Shown here in pieces: positions 15,957 to 24,975 of a DNA stretch of 64,000 nt; the stretch's first letter is position 1; each line of letters begins with the position of its first letter. Under the pieces are notes generated by a model that worked only from the letters and a program-made list of their open reading frames with translations, was not told where the DNA came from and did no database searches. The stretch covers positions 992,001-1,056,000 of the forward strand of contig JAHBWV010000001.1 in assembly GCA_019636845.1 (NCBI GenBank). Reading direction: 5' to 3'. A program made the position numbers and the translations under genes. The DNA is from Phycisphaeraceae bacterium. GTDB taxonomy: Bacteria; Planctomycetota; Phycisphaerae; Phycisphaerales; UBA1924.

Positions 15957-16538
15957 TTGCCGACCGACTATCAGGACATCTATGACCACGTCATCTCGTC
16001 GGAACCCCGGTACAACGCCGCCGAGAACTCCCCCGGATACGCCGCCTGCCTGATGTGGAGCGATCGCATTCGTGCTGCCGGAGGTCCTGCGTTGGATGTG
16101 GGGTGTGGTGTCGGCTTTGTAGTTCAGTTGTTGTCGGGGAACATCTTCGGGCTTGATTCTTATGGAACTGATATCAGCCGCGTGGCCGTCGAGCGTGCCG
16201 CAGCACGGACGTCAGCGGATCGTGTGCGTCTGATGGAAGGGGAGAAGATCCCGTTCGCTGACGGGCAGTTTGGCCTTGTGACGTGCTTTGATGTCCTGGA
16301 GCACATCGACGAGTCGGATGTTGTTGGTATGCGTGATGAACTCCGGCGTGTGCTGAGACCCGGCGGCCTGCTTTTCTGCACGGCTTCATGCCGTCCTGCT
16401 GGGATGGTGGATCATCATGGCGAGAACCTGCACCGCACCGTACGCGGCCCGGAGTGGTGGGCGGAGCGATTCAGTCCGGAGGAGTACCTGGTTCGGCGTG
16501 CACATTCTGATGTCGTCATGTGGTGGCGGAAGCCGTGA
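15957..16538 (+). CDS. Small SAM-dependent methyltransferase
   Basis: A class I methyltransferase of 193 aa with motif I 'ALDVGCGVGFVVQLL', an acidic end of strand two at 'YGTDIS', 'FDVLEHIDESD' (motif IV region) and 'LRRVLRPGGLLFC'. The frame is open far upstream, but that extension would run antisense through the neighbouring gene. I placed the start at the TTG at 15957 because GGAGG lies seven bases upstream and the protein then begins at the conserved fold. Its 3' end overlaps the convergent sulfotransferase gene by 23 bases. Likely a glycan- or small-molecule-modifying enzyme of the cluster. Confidence 0.75.
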   Translation: MPTDYQDIYDHVISSEPRYNAAENSPGYAACLMWSDRIRAAGGPALDVGCGVGFVVQLLSGNIFGLDSYGTDISRVAVERAAARTSADRVRLMEGEKIPFADGQFGLVTCFDVLEHIDESDVVGMRDELRRVLRPGGLLFCTASCRPAGMVDHHGENLHRTVRGPEWWAERFSPEEYLVRRAHSDVVMWWRKP

Positions 16539-17454
16539 TGGATCGCTCGTAGCCGAGCAATTCGAGGAGCGAGCCGGCGCGTGAATCGAATGCGGCGATC
16601 TGCTCATTGGTAAGCCATGACTGCCAATCACCCGCGACGCCCTTGCGGAAGAAACTGGTCGGATCTTCCTGGCCTGTGTTGCGGCCACCCGAGAGCATAC
16701 GAAATGACGCTGATTCGACGCATTGTTCGGCGTGGGCTGGGTCGGCCCCGATGAACCGGAGCACGGCTTCCGCGGTCTCGAACGGCGATGTCAGCAACTG
16801 TTCATACTTCACGGTCAGCGCGCTTTCAAAGATTGCCGTTGCTTGAAGGCCGGATGTCGCGGATTCGATCCAGAGCTCGGTGAAGAACTCGAAGGGTTGA
16901 GCGAGAACACGCCGGTTGCTGAGCGAGTCACGAATCTCGGTCGCTCTCTCGTGAGTGGCGGTTCGCAGCTGCAGATTTGACCAATGAGCCGCGCCGGAGA
17001 CGATGACGTCGCGTCCGTCGCGTACGAGGTTAATGAGTTTGAGGTCGGGGTTGTAGCGGTGGAGCTGTTCGACGGCGTGCAGGCCGGTGCTGAGATAGGG
17101 CGTGAACTTCTCGCCGTAGATGGGCTTGCCGGAGGCGCCGCGGGCGGTCATTGCGACGGCGTCGATGACATTGTGGAGGAGCGACTGGTAGAAGGCGGGG
17201 GTGTCCTGAGCGGGGACGGGTGGGTGGTAGTGGCGGGCGAGGTTTTGAACGTAGGACTCGACGGTGAGATTCGGGCCGCTCGGATTGTCCTTGTCGAAGT
17301 AGCGGCCGAAGAGGCGTGATTCGGAGCAGTGGACTTGGGGGTGAGCGGAGAGGAGGCGCTGCATCCAGGTGGTGCCGGACTTGGCGGAGGCAAGGACGAT
17401 GTAGTCGATGCCGCGTGAGCGGGGCGTGGGAGATGGATGGGGATGCGGCGTCAT
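16516..17454 (-). CDS. Sulfotransferase family protein
   Basis: Transfers sulfate from PAPS to a hydroxyl or amine. The 5'-phosphosulfate binding loop is visible at about 22-30 (ASAKSGTTW), the hallmark of the Sulfotransfer_1/3 families. A region resembling the 3'-phosphate site follows at 'INLVRDGRDVIVSGAAHW'. C-terminal 'FFRKGVAGDWQSWLTNEQI' is also typical of the family. The start at 17454 gives a 312-residue protein; the open frame continues upstream but only as a shadow of the next gene. Lying inside a glycosyltransferase/methyltransferase cluster, it probably sulfates the glycan, which would be unusual for most bacteria but fits planctomycetes. Confidence 0.88.
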   Translation of the reverse strand: MTPHPHPSPTPRSRGIDYIVLASAKSGTTWMQRLLSAHPQVHCSESRLFGRYFDKDNPSGPNLTVESYVQNLARHYHPPVPAQDTPAFYQSLLHNVIDAVAMTARGASGKPIYGEKFTPYLSTGLHAVEQLHRYNPDLKLINLVRDGRDVIVSGAAHWSNLQLRTATHERATEIRDSLSNRRVLAQPFEFFTELWIESATSGLQATAIFESALTVKYEQLLTSPFETAEAVLRFIGADPAHAEQCVESASFRMLSGGRNTGQEDPTSFFRKGVAGDWQSWLTNEQIAAFDSRAGSLLELLGYERSITASATT

Positions 17455-17482
17455 GTCTCGGGGCTTTGAGTGCGTGCGTTTC

Positions 17483-18505
17483 TCAGGGCTTCTCGAAGCG
17501 AGCGAGGAAGGCCCAGCCGATTTCGGGGCCAACCTGCTCGATCCTGAGACCCAGCGACTTGGCGCTGACGCGGAGCTGGTCCATGGAGTTGTAGAACATG
17601 ATGCCGTACTTGCCATCCATGTCGGGGCGGTGCTGCTCGCGCCAGATCTGCATGGCACGGTCGTTCCACGTGACGAAGTGGATGAGGGCCTTGCCGCCGG
17701 GCTTCAGGACGCGCGTGATGGATTCGAGGAACTGATGGACGAGGTCGGCTTTGAAGTGGACGAAGACGTCCATCGAGTAGACGAGGTCAACGGAGCCATC
17801 GGGGATGCCGCCGAGCTTGGCTTTCTCGTCGTGATGGAGCGAGAGTTTGCCGAGGTGCTTGCTGAAACGGTGCTCGATGGCTTCGTAGAGAAGGCGTGCG
17901 GCGTAGTCCACAGCGTGGTACTTGCCGGCTTTCTCGATGACGTGCTGGGTCCAGAGGCCGGTGCCGCTGCCGATCTCGCAGACCGTCATGCCGGGCTTGA
18001 CGTGCTGCATGAGCGGTTCGAGGAGCGAGGACCACGCGACAGGGTTGGCGGGGGGATACTCGCGGTCGTAGAGCGGATTGAGGCCGCGTGAGGTGGCGAT
18101 GGAGTATTCGTACTGCTCGATGAGCGTGCCGTCCCATCCTTTGTCGACGAAGGGCTTGGGATAGGCCAGTAGGTAGACGCCGGCTTCGCGGAGGCGGCCG
18201 CGGTTTGCCCAGATCTTGTCGAAGTTGGGGCCTGCGGCGGTGATGATCACGCCTTTAACGCCCTTGGCGAGGGCGTCGCCGAGTTCGAGGACCGGGAGCC
18301 CGGCCCAGGTCTTGCCGATCTTCTTTGAGTCGTCGTCGATGATGCCTGCGAGGACGCCCTGGGGGGCGTGCATGAGCGGGCAGAGTCGCTGGACGAGGTC
18401 GCCTGCACCGTAGAGGGCGATCGGGGTGCTGCCCATGGTAACCATGCGCTGAACGAGCTCTTCGAACTGGCCGTGGTCGATGGGGAGTTGCGGCTTCTGG
18501 CTCAT
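17483..18505 (-). CDS. SAM methyltransferase with N-terminal GAG-type Rossmann module
   Basis: The N-terminal module (about 28-117) carries 'IALYGAGDL' (29-37), 'AGIIDDDSKKIG' (53-64), 'GLPVL' (69-73) and 'GVIITAAG' (85-92). It is a divergent copy of the module in the neighbouring proteins. The C-terminal domain (about 165-310) is a class I methyltransferase with 'TVCEIGSGTGLWTQHV' (174-189), 'YHAVDYA' (196-202), 'LVYSMDVFVHF' (241-251) and 'ITRVLKPGGKALIHF' (263-277). GGAGG sits six bases before the ATG at 18505. It lies 28 bases upstream of the sulfotransferase on the same strand, so the two likely form an operon and act on the same product. Confidence 0.82.
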   Translation of the reverse strand: MSQKPQLPIDHGQFEELVQRMVTMGSTPIALYGAGDLVQRLCPLMHAPQGVLAGIIDDDSKKIGKTWAGLPVLELGDALAKGVKGVIITAAGPNFDKIWANRGRLREAGVYLLAYPKPFVDKGWDGTLIEQYEYSIATSRGLNPLYDREYPPANPVAWSSLLEPLMQHVKPGMTVCEIGSGTGLWTQHVIEKAGKYHAVDYAARLLYEAIEHRFSKHLGKLSLHHDEKAKLGGIPDGSVDLVYSMDVFVHFKADLVHQFLESITRVLKPGGKALIHFVTWNDRAMQIWREQHRPDMDGKYGIMFYNSMDQLRVSAKSLGLRIEQVGPEIGWAFLARFEKP

Positions 18506-18608
18506 GGGTGTCCTCCGGATGGCGGCGCAAGGATGGCTCGCGGGCCTGATGCCACTTATCGGCCTGTCCGGAGGGGGTTATTGAGCCCGGCACAAGTAGT
18601 GGATGAGA

Positions 18609-21527
18609 TTATCGGGAGTTGGTGGCGATCTCCGCGGCACTGGAGCTGTTGGGGTGTTCCCTCAGTCGATCGCAGAGAGGTGCTGTGCTGTAGACGCGGA
18701 TGACTTCAATGCCCGCCTCGCGGAAAGGAGCGGCGTTCTTCCAGAGCTGGTCCTCGAACACGTCGCTGGAGAGGACAATGGCATCGGGGTTGAGTTCACC
18801 AAGGGCGGCTGCGGGTGAGACGATGGGCAGCCCGAAGAGGCGAGCGTGAGCGGGCGGCTTGTCGTCGATGAAGCCAACGAAGGGCCAGACGGGCCAGCGG
18901 CCGTCGATAAAGAGGGCGTGGCGATCGCGGGTGTGGCGGCCCGCGCCGTAGATGGCGATGCGCCGGCGGCCGCGGTGGATGGCGTCGAGAACGGCGCGAT
19001 GCAGGTGGGCTTCGTGCGGCGTGGGCACGAGCATGGGCGAAAGTGCGACGCCGAGGCCGGAGGCACGCCAAGTCGCGACTTCCTCGGGCGTGGGAGAGGG
19101 ATCGAGAGCGCGGACGAGGACGGCGTCGCACGCGAGCCCGTCGATGGGGGCGGGGCGGCCTCGCGCGATGCGCTTGTATCCGGCATCGCGGAGGGCTTGC
19201 AGGCAGTATGCGTCGGCGGCGGCGGGATCATCGTTCCAGGGCTTCAGCCATTGCCACGGTTCCATGATGCGGAGCGCGGCGTCGGATGGTGTTCGATCAA
19301 GGGGCTCGGCGAGCGCGGCGTCAAAGACAGCGCAGTACTTCGATGCAACCGTGTCGAGGCCGATGGTGGAGCGGACGCGTTCCCAGGCGCGGCGACCCAT
19401 GTGGTTGAGCATTGAGCCGCCGGCGTTGCGATCGCGCCAGAGCGCGGCGAGCCGCTCGGACATCTGATCGACTGCGCCGATGGGGACAACGACGCCTGAT
19501 TCACCGTCGGTGAGCCATTCATCGACGCCGCTGCGGACCTTGGTGACCGCAGGGACGACGCCCGCGCCCATGGCTTCGAGCATGGTGACGCTTGTACCCT
19601 CGAACTCGCTGAGGAGAACGCTGATGTCCATGGTGGGGAGGAAGCACTCGACCCATGCGGGATCGCGTCGGCCGTGGATGCGGACGACCCCGTGGGTGAG
19701 GGCGCGTTCTGAGAGTTTCGCGGTCCAGGCGGCCATGTCGTGGCCATCGCCGATCATGTGCAGTTCGTAGGAGACCTTGCGGGCTTCGAGGGCGTCGATG
19801 AGGAGGAGGAAGTCGCTGATCCGTTTCTGGATCTCGACCATGCGCCCGATGTAGGCGAGTTTGAGCGGTCCGGGCGCGGACTGAGGGCGGGGTTCTGCGG
19901 CGACGGGCACGCCGTAGACGATGCGGTGGATGGGGCGGGCGTACTTCTTTGCAAGGGGGGCGAGCCACGACTCGCATGCCGCGCTCACGGCGACTGCGGC
20001 GCACCAGCGTGAGTATGTTGCGGCGAGGTCTCGGTAGTAGGGTTCATCGGAGTGGGCGATCGCGATCGAGCGGACGCCCTCGTATGTGAGGCGCGTGGCG
20101 GCCATGTGGCAGATGTCGCCGTAGTTGGGCAGCACGATATCGGGTTCCATGCGGCGGAGGGATTCGACCAGCGTTTCGAGTCGTTCGGTCGGGTCTGCCA
20201 TCGGGTCAAGCACGCAGAGTGAGGTGAGACCATCGGGATCGATGTCGAAGTCGCCGAAGAGGTTGCCGGAGGGATTGTCGGCCTTGGTCACCACGATGAG
20301 GGTGCGGACGTCATAACCGAAGTTGTGTGTTGCACACGAACGCGCGAGGCGCAAGGCCCAGCTCATGACGCCGCCGACGGGCGAGCCGTCACAGGCGACG
20401 CAGTTCACGACACGCTTCTTGCCCTGAACGCGAGGGATGCGAGCCGGTAGGGAGGTGACTGCGGGGACTTCAGGAGGGGACACGCGCGGGACACGCTTTC
20501 CGGTATTGAGGTCTGCGAGCAGATCGGCAAACACATCGGCCGCGGGCGTGTCGGGCGTGGCGACGGAGCCGTGCTGGAGCGTAAGGTCCCGGGCTTGTGC
20601 CTGGAAGAGTTCTGGTGTTGGTGCGAGAACGCTTTCGAGCAGGGTCGCGAGGCCGTTGGTGGGATCGAGTTGCGGCGAGGACTTGGAGGACGAGGGTGGC
20701 GCGGGTGCCGGAGGAGTCGGGGAGAGTGACGCGGAGGCGACGGCAGCCGAAGGGTCGTTGCGCCAGACCCAGGGGGTGCGCTGCCAGAGGGGTCCGGGGT
20801 GGGGGTGGATCAGCATCGTGGGGCGACCGGCGGCCATGGACTCGAGCGCGAGCGTGGAAGGAGTGGTGAGGACTGCGGAGGCGTCGGAGAAGCAGTCGCG
20901 GAGGGTTCGGGTGTCGTTGAGGACGCCGAGGTCGATCTCCAAGCCCCCGGTGAGGCGCCAGATGGGGCGGAGGTTGCTGCGGCACAGTTCCTGCTGGAGG
21001 AGCAGCAACGCGGCCAGCAGCCGCGAACGCTCTTCGGCGTTGAAGGCCGGTCTATTGGCAGTAGCGATGAGGACAGCTGGTCTTGTATCGAGGCAGGGAG
21101 GGGGGATCGGGGCAGGGAACGTGGCGTCTATACGCGGGAGACCTGTGGCGACGGCGTCGTTGCCCCATGATCTCAAGAGGGCTTCATCCATCGGGCCGGC
21201 GCAGGCGACGATCTGGGCGAGGGCAGGACGAAGAAAGTTCTTCTCCGCAAAGGGGTTATGGAAGGTGTTGCGATACTCCAGCACACCGTCCATGAGCAGG
21301 ACAGAGGTCGCGCCGGAGAGATGAGCTTCTCGCAAGGCCCATCGGGAGAGTGGGGACTGGGTCTCTTTCACGACCACGACACTGGGTGTATGGAGGCGGA
21401 GAAGTTCTGTGTTGGCTGGGGTGAGGAAAGCTGTCGCGTGTCCACGCGCTCGGAGGGCCTCAGCGACACCAGGAAAGTGGTCGGTGGTGGTCGGATCCTG
21501 CACGATCACGATGGGGGGATAGGCCAT
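18609..21527 (-). CDS. Three-domain glycosyltransferase with C-terminal GAGRHT module
   Basis: 972 residues. Region 1 (about 1-330) resembles a GT-B or CDP-glycerol transferase-like fold ('IVQDPTTTDHFPGVAEALR', 'AVATGLPRIDATFP', 'ALESMAAGRPTMLIHPHPG') and is followed by a Pro/Ser-rich linker. Region 2 (about 375-760) is a GT4 glycosyltransferase ('LAYIGRMVEIQKRISDFLL', 'LLSEFEGTSVTMLEAMGAG'). Region 3 (856-972) is the GAGRHT module ('IAIYGAGRHT', 'GFIDDKPP', 'LFGLPIV', 'IVLSSDVFEDQLW', 'EVIRVYS'). It may add two sugars or use region 1 for acceptor recognition. It is divergent from the gene at 21609, which ends in the same module. Confidence 0.8.
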   Translation of the reverse strand: MAYPPIVIVQDPTTTDHFPGVAEALRARGHATAFLTPANTELLRLHTPSVVVVKETQSPLSRWALREAHLSGATSVLLMDGVLEYRNTFHNPFAEKNFLRPALAQIVACAGPMDEALLRSWGNDAVATGLPRIDATFPAPIPPPCLDTRPAVLIATANRPAFNAEERSRLLAALLLLQQELCRSNLRPIWRLTGGLEIDLGVLNDTRTLRDCFSDASAVLTTPSTLALESMAAGRPTMLIHPHPGPLWQRTPWVWRNDPSAAVASASLSPTPPAPAPPSSSKSSPQLDPTNGLATLLESVLAPTPELFQAQARDLTLQHGSVATPDTPAADVFADLLADLNTGKRVPRVSPPEVPAVTSLPARIPRVQGKKRVVNCVACDGSPVGGVMSWALRLARSCATHNFGYDVRTLIVVTKADNPSGNLFGDFDIDPDGLTSLCVLDPMADPTERLETLVESLRRMEPDIVLPNYGDICHMAATRLTYEGVRSIAIAHSDEPYYRDLAATYSRWCAAVAVSAACESWLAPLAKKYARPIHRIVYGVPVAAEPRPQSAPGPLKLAYIGRMVEIQKRISDFLLLIDALEARKVSYELHMIGDGHDMAAWTAKLSERALTHGVVRIHGRRDPAWVECFLPTMDISVLLSEFEGTSVTMLEAMGAGVVPAVTKVRSGVDEWLTDGESGVVVPIGAVDQMSERLAALWRDRNAGGSMLNHMGRRAWERVRSTIGLDTVASKYCAVFDAALAEPLDRTPSDAALRIMEPWQWLKPWNDDPAAADAYCLQALRDAGYKRIARGRPAPIDGLACDAVLVRALDPSPTPEEVATWRASGLGVALSPMLVPTPHEAHLHRAVLDAIHRGRRRIAIYGAGRHTRDRHALFIDGRWPVWPFVGFIDDKPPAHARLFGLPIVSPAAALGELNPDAIVLSSDVFEDQLWKNAAPFREAGIEVIRVYSTAPLCDRLREHPNSSSAAEIATNSR

Positions 21528-21608
21528 AGGTCAATCATCGACCGACCTTGATGTCAAGCGGGAAAGACTGTTTCTCCCCCCTTCCGAAGGCCGACGAACC
21601 TAGACATC

Positions 21609-23219
21609 ATGGCGATTTCTACGGTGACATCGGCGACGGCCAAGATGCATGTTCCAGCTGCGGCTTCTGCTGCGAAAGCATTGAACCCGGTATTGATCAG
21701 TCTGCCCCACGGTCTCGATCTCGGGGGCGTGACCACATGGGCGGTTCGGTTGGCCAACGGGCTTGCAGAGCGTGGCCGCGAGGTCGCGATGCTGGTCCAT
21801 CCGAGAGGCGAGGGGCAGCCGGCGGCGGTGGTGGAGTTGCACCGAAAGGTGAGGCGGATTGAGCCCAGCGGCTGGCCGTCGATGCATCACATCGAGGGCG
21901 ACCTCTCGCCGTTCCTTCCAGCGTACCGCGATGCGGTCCGTCAGATGTCGGATGAGACGGGCGCGCCGGTCGTTCTGATGCCGAACATCCTGGGTGACTC
22001 GTACGGATTGGCTGCGGCGCTTTCGCTGACAGACTTTGATCGTGTACGGGTGCTCGGTTGGCAGCACACGGATTCAGACTACGACACGGGACTTCTGCTC
22101 AGGTTCGAGCCGATCATCTCGAAGTATGTCGCGATCGACGAGCGGGCAATTTGTGTCCTGGGTGCCAAGCTGCCTCATCGTCGTGGCGACATCACGACGG
22201 TGCGCCACGGCGTCCGCGTACCGTATCTGCCGCCCGAGAGGCGAGAACCGATCGAAGGGCGCCCGGTGCGGGTTGTGTACACGGGTCGGATCGAACACTT
22301 CCAGAAGCGAGTGCTCTCATTCGCGTATCTCTCTGACGAGCTGACACGTCGTGGCGTTGATCATGAGATCGTGGTGGTTGGCGATGGGCCAGCAGCTGCG
22401 GAGTTCGATGCGATGATCGCCTCGCGACCGAAGGTGGTGAGGAAAGGGCTGGCGGGCACGAAGGAAGTCGAGGGGTGGTTGAAGTGGGGGGATGCGTTCG
22501 TGCTGGGGTCACGGTTTGAGGGGCTGTGCATCAGCCGCATCGAGGCGATGGCGCACGGGTGTGTGCCCTTGGTGACAAATGTGAACTCGGGCGCAGCGAC
22601 TGGGATCGAGCCGGGAGTGAGCGGGCTGATTGTCGATGCGCAGCCGGGCGATGACGAGAAGGCGGTGGGTGTTGCGCTCGCAGACGCCGTGCGGCGGTTC
22701 ATCGGGAGCGATCGGAACGCCATGGCAATCGCGGCGTGGAACGCCGCACTCTCGCAGTTCAGTATCGACGAGCACGTGGAGGGCGTTTCGAAGGTGCTGG
22801 ATGAGATCGGGCGGAGCCCGGCGCGGCCGTGGCGAGCGTCTTGGCCGTGCGCGTTCAGTTTCTCACCCAACTCGCCGGGATGCTCAGGGACGGTGCCGTC
22901 GCACGGGCCGCGGCGGATGAAGGAGGTGCTGGAGTTGCTCGCGGGCCGGAAAGTTGCGATTCATGGGGCGGGGCGTCACACGATCGAGCTGGCGGGGGTT
23001 CTTTCGGAATCGGCGGCGACAATCGTGGCGATCACGGATGACAACCGTGATCGTTGGGGTAAGCCGTTTCTGGGTTGGCAGGTCTGGGAGCCGGCGCGCC
23101 TTGCAGCAACAGGCGCGACAGACGTCGTGATCTCGTCTTGGCTGCACTCAGAGACGATCTGGGGTCGCCGCGGTGTGTACGAGTCGCAGGGACTCCGAGT
23201 GCACCGGCTGTATGAGTGA
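21609..23219 (+). CDS. GT4 glycosyltransferase with C-terminal GAGRHT module
   Basis: 536 residues. The GT4 part (about 15-400) shows 'HGLDLGGVTTWAVRLANGL' near the N-terminus, the central 'VVYTGRIEHFQKRVLSFAYL', and the nucleotide-sugar region 'VLGSRFEGLCISRIEAMAHG' with the EX7E-like pattern. The C-terminal 89 residues (448-536) are the recurring module: 'VAIHGAGRHTIEL', 'AITDDNRDRWG', 'DVVISSWLHSETIW' and 'RVHRLYE'. Between them is a short variable linker. The ATG at 21609 is 81 bases from the divergent glycosyltransferase gene, so both may be controlled from one intergenic region. Confidence 0.82.
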   Translation: MAISTVTSATAKMHVPAAASAAKALNPVLISLPHGLDLGGVTTWAVRLANGLAERGREVAMLVHPRGEGQPAAVVELHRKVRRIEPSGWPSMHHIEGDLSPFLPAYRDAVRQMSDETGAPVVLMPNILGDSYGLAAALSLTDFDRVRVLGWQHTDSDYDTGLLLRFEPIISKYVAIDERAICVLGAKLPHRRGDITTVRHGVRVPYLPPERREPIEGRPVRVVYTGRIEHFQKRVLSFAYLSDELTRRGVDHEIVVVGDGPAAAEFDAMIASRPKVVRKGLAGTKEVEGWLKWGDAFVLGSRFEGLCISRIEAMAHGCVPLVTNVNSGAATGIEPGVSGLIVDAQPGDDEKAVGVALADAVRRFIGSDRNAMAIAAWNAALSQFSIDEHVEGVSKVLDEIGRSPARPWRASWPCAFSFSPNSPGCSGTVPSHGPRRMKEVLELLAGRKVAIHGAGRHTIELAGVLSESAATIVAITDDNRDRWGKPFLGWQVWEPARLAATGATDVVISSWLHSETIWGRRGVYESQGLRVHRLYE

Positions 23220-23244
23220 GTGCCGGACCAGATCGTCGAGCGAA

Positions 23245-23330
23245 TGCCGGAGACAGGAATCGAACCTGCACGGGGTGTGAGCCCCAACGGATTTTGAATC
23301 CGTCGCGTCTGCCAGTTCCGCCACTCCGGC
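23245..23330 (-). tRNA. tRNA-Leu (anticodon CAA)
   Basis: An 86-base class II tRNA with a perfect seven-pair acceptor stem (GCCGGAG/CTCCGGC), anticodon CAA in the loop, a long variable arm and the TTCGATTC T-loop. Discriminator base A; the CCA end is not encoded. It lies between the glycan cluster and a secreted dockerin-type protein, with no sign of an inserted element. Confidence 0.93.
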
Positions 23331-23397
23331 TGTTGGGTGGTGAACAGGGCAGATCATTGGCGCGTTCTTTCAACGAGTCAGGGTGGTCGGGTGCGAG

Positions 23398-24975
23398 TTA
23401 CTCGCAACCCCGCCCGAACGCGTCGAGGAAATCAAGGAAGTCCAGAACATCCACAAGGGTGTCGCCGTTGAAGTCGGCGTCGAATCCGCTCGGCGTGCAT
23501 GGGGCGGGCTGCGACTCGCACTGGCCGAAGGCGTCGAGGAAGTCGAGGAAGTCGAGCACGTCGGACTCGCCGTCCTGATTGAAGTCGGCGGGGCAACGCG
23601 AATCGGTGACTTCCCCGAGAAGCGTGACGAACAGGGTGGGCTGGTCTGGTGCATCGGAGGTGATGACGATCGTTCCGGACTTCAAGCCCGGGGTCGATGT
23701 GTCCATCGTGATCGTGTGGAAGTTCGCCCCCCCTCCTGCGTCCTCGGAGAATGAGCCCCCAGGTGCGGAGAAACCAGCGGAAGCGGCGAGCGAGTAATTC
23801 AGAGTGTTGATGCCCGAGGCGGACCACTTCGCGACGTCACCGCTGTTGGTGACGGTCAGGGTTGCATCGGCCATGGTGTTGATGCCGACCGATCCGAAGT
23901 CGATCGTGGTGTTTGCTTCGATCTCGGCGGGGAGCAGCAGATTGAGCACCACGGGCAGGTGACCCGCGCCATTGGCACAGTTGATCAGCGCCTGAGCGAT
24001 GGCCGGGCCGACCATCGTGTTCCCAACGGCCTTGAGTGTCGTGTCGAAGCTTGTGCCGTCGTTCCCCCATGCACGGTACGAGTGATTGGGGTCGTTCCAG
24101 GTTGTCGTGCTGTACGGGATCGCCGGGTTGCCCTGGTAGGTCAGGCCGACACCATCGATCAATGTGGCTGAGAGCAGGATCTGGTCGTGACGATCGTCCA
24201 TGCCGCCTGCGCCGATGGGATCCTGTGTGTGGACGATTCGGAATGCGCCGTTGTTGTTCCAGGATCCTGGGGTTGCGATGGGATCGAAGAAACGCCCGCT
24301 GTTGTTGGCTTGAGAGCCGATGAGTTCTTGGTAGGCCGCTTGGCTGGATGTCTGGATGTTGAAGTCTCCGCCGACGAGGAATCGGTACCCTGCGGGGAGT
24401 GCGCTGCCGGGTCCGTTCGTGTTGATGCCTTCGGCGTTGTCGCGGATTCGCTGGGCTTCAACCAGGCGCCGGCTCTGGTCGGTGGACGCGGATCCGGCTT
24501 TCATGTGGACGCTATACGCACCGATCGTGGCTTGCGTGGATGAGTATCCGACCGGCCGAAAGTCGTACCTGATCGTGTGGCGTGGCTGATTGCTGCTAGA
24601 GGATGAGCCGACGGCGATCACGGTCTGGCCGAGGAAAGTCACGCGCGACGAACGGTAGAAGAAGGCCGAGTCTGTGTCCGGGCCGTCTATGAAGGTTGCT
24701 CCGACCCAATCACCAGGCGAGCCGGGGGCGGTATTCAGAGCGTTGGCGAATGACACAACTGCCGTCGCGGAGAGAAACTCCTGGCAGATAAGGACATCGG
24801 GATTGAGAGTGCGTCCCTCGAAGATGCCGTAGACGGAGGTCTGAATGTCGGCAACGCGTCCACCGCTGTAGTTTGAGATGTTCCATGCCGCGACACGGAG
24901 CTGAGCTTCGGAGCTGAACGTGGAAAGTGCGACAACGAGGCCTGCGACGGGCGCGGCGATTCTGCTGCTTGGCAT
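23398..24975 (-). CDS. Secreted endonuclease/exonuclease/phosphatase-fold protein with dockerin-like repeats
   Basis: 525 residues with an N-terminal hydrophobic signal. Residues about 25-335 match the EEP (exo/endonuclease/phosphatase) fold: 'LRVAAWNISNYSGG', 'DVLICQEF' (acidic metal ligand), 'RFLVGGDFNIQTSS', 'MDDRHDQILLS' and 'GAGHLPVVLNLLLP'. A beta-sandwich 'IDFGSVGINTMADATLTVTN' region follows (about 350-440), possibly an immunoglobulin-like choice-of-anchor domain. The last ~60 residues hold two calcium-binding dockerin-like repeats, 'DFNQDGESDVLDFLDFLDAF' and 'DFNGDTLVDVLDFLDFLDAF'. Probably a secreted, surface-held phosphodiesterase or nuclease; the substrate cannot be told. Confidence 0.8.
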   Translation of the reverse strand: MPSSRIAAPVAGLVVALSTFSSEAQLRVAAWNISNYSGGRVADIQTSVYGIFEGRTLNPDVLICQEFLSATAVVSFANALNTAPGSPGDWVGATFIDGPDTDSAFFYRSSRVTFLGQTVIAVGSSSSSNQPRHTIRYDFRPVGYSSTQATIGAYSVHMKAGSASTDQSRRLVEAQRIRDNAEGINTNGPGSALPAGYRFLVGGDFNIQTSSQAAYQELIGSQANNSGRFFDPIATPGSWNNNGAFRIVHTQDPIGAGGMDDRHDQILLSATLIDGVGLTYQGNPAIPYSTTTWNDPNHSYRAWGNDGTSFDTTLKAVGNTMVGPAIAQALINCANGAGHLPVVLNLLLPAEIEANTTIDFGSVGINTMADATLTVTNSGDVAKWSASGINTLNYSLAASAGFSAPGGSFSEDAGGGANFHTITMDTSTPGLKSGTIVITSDAPDQPTLFVTLLGEVTDSRCPADFNQDGESDVLDFLDFLDAFGQCESQPAPCTPSGFDADFNGDTLVDVLDFLDFLDAFGRGCE

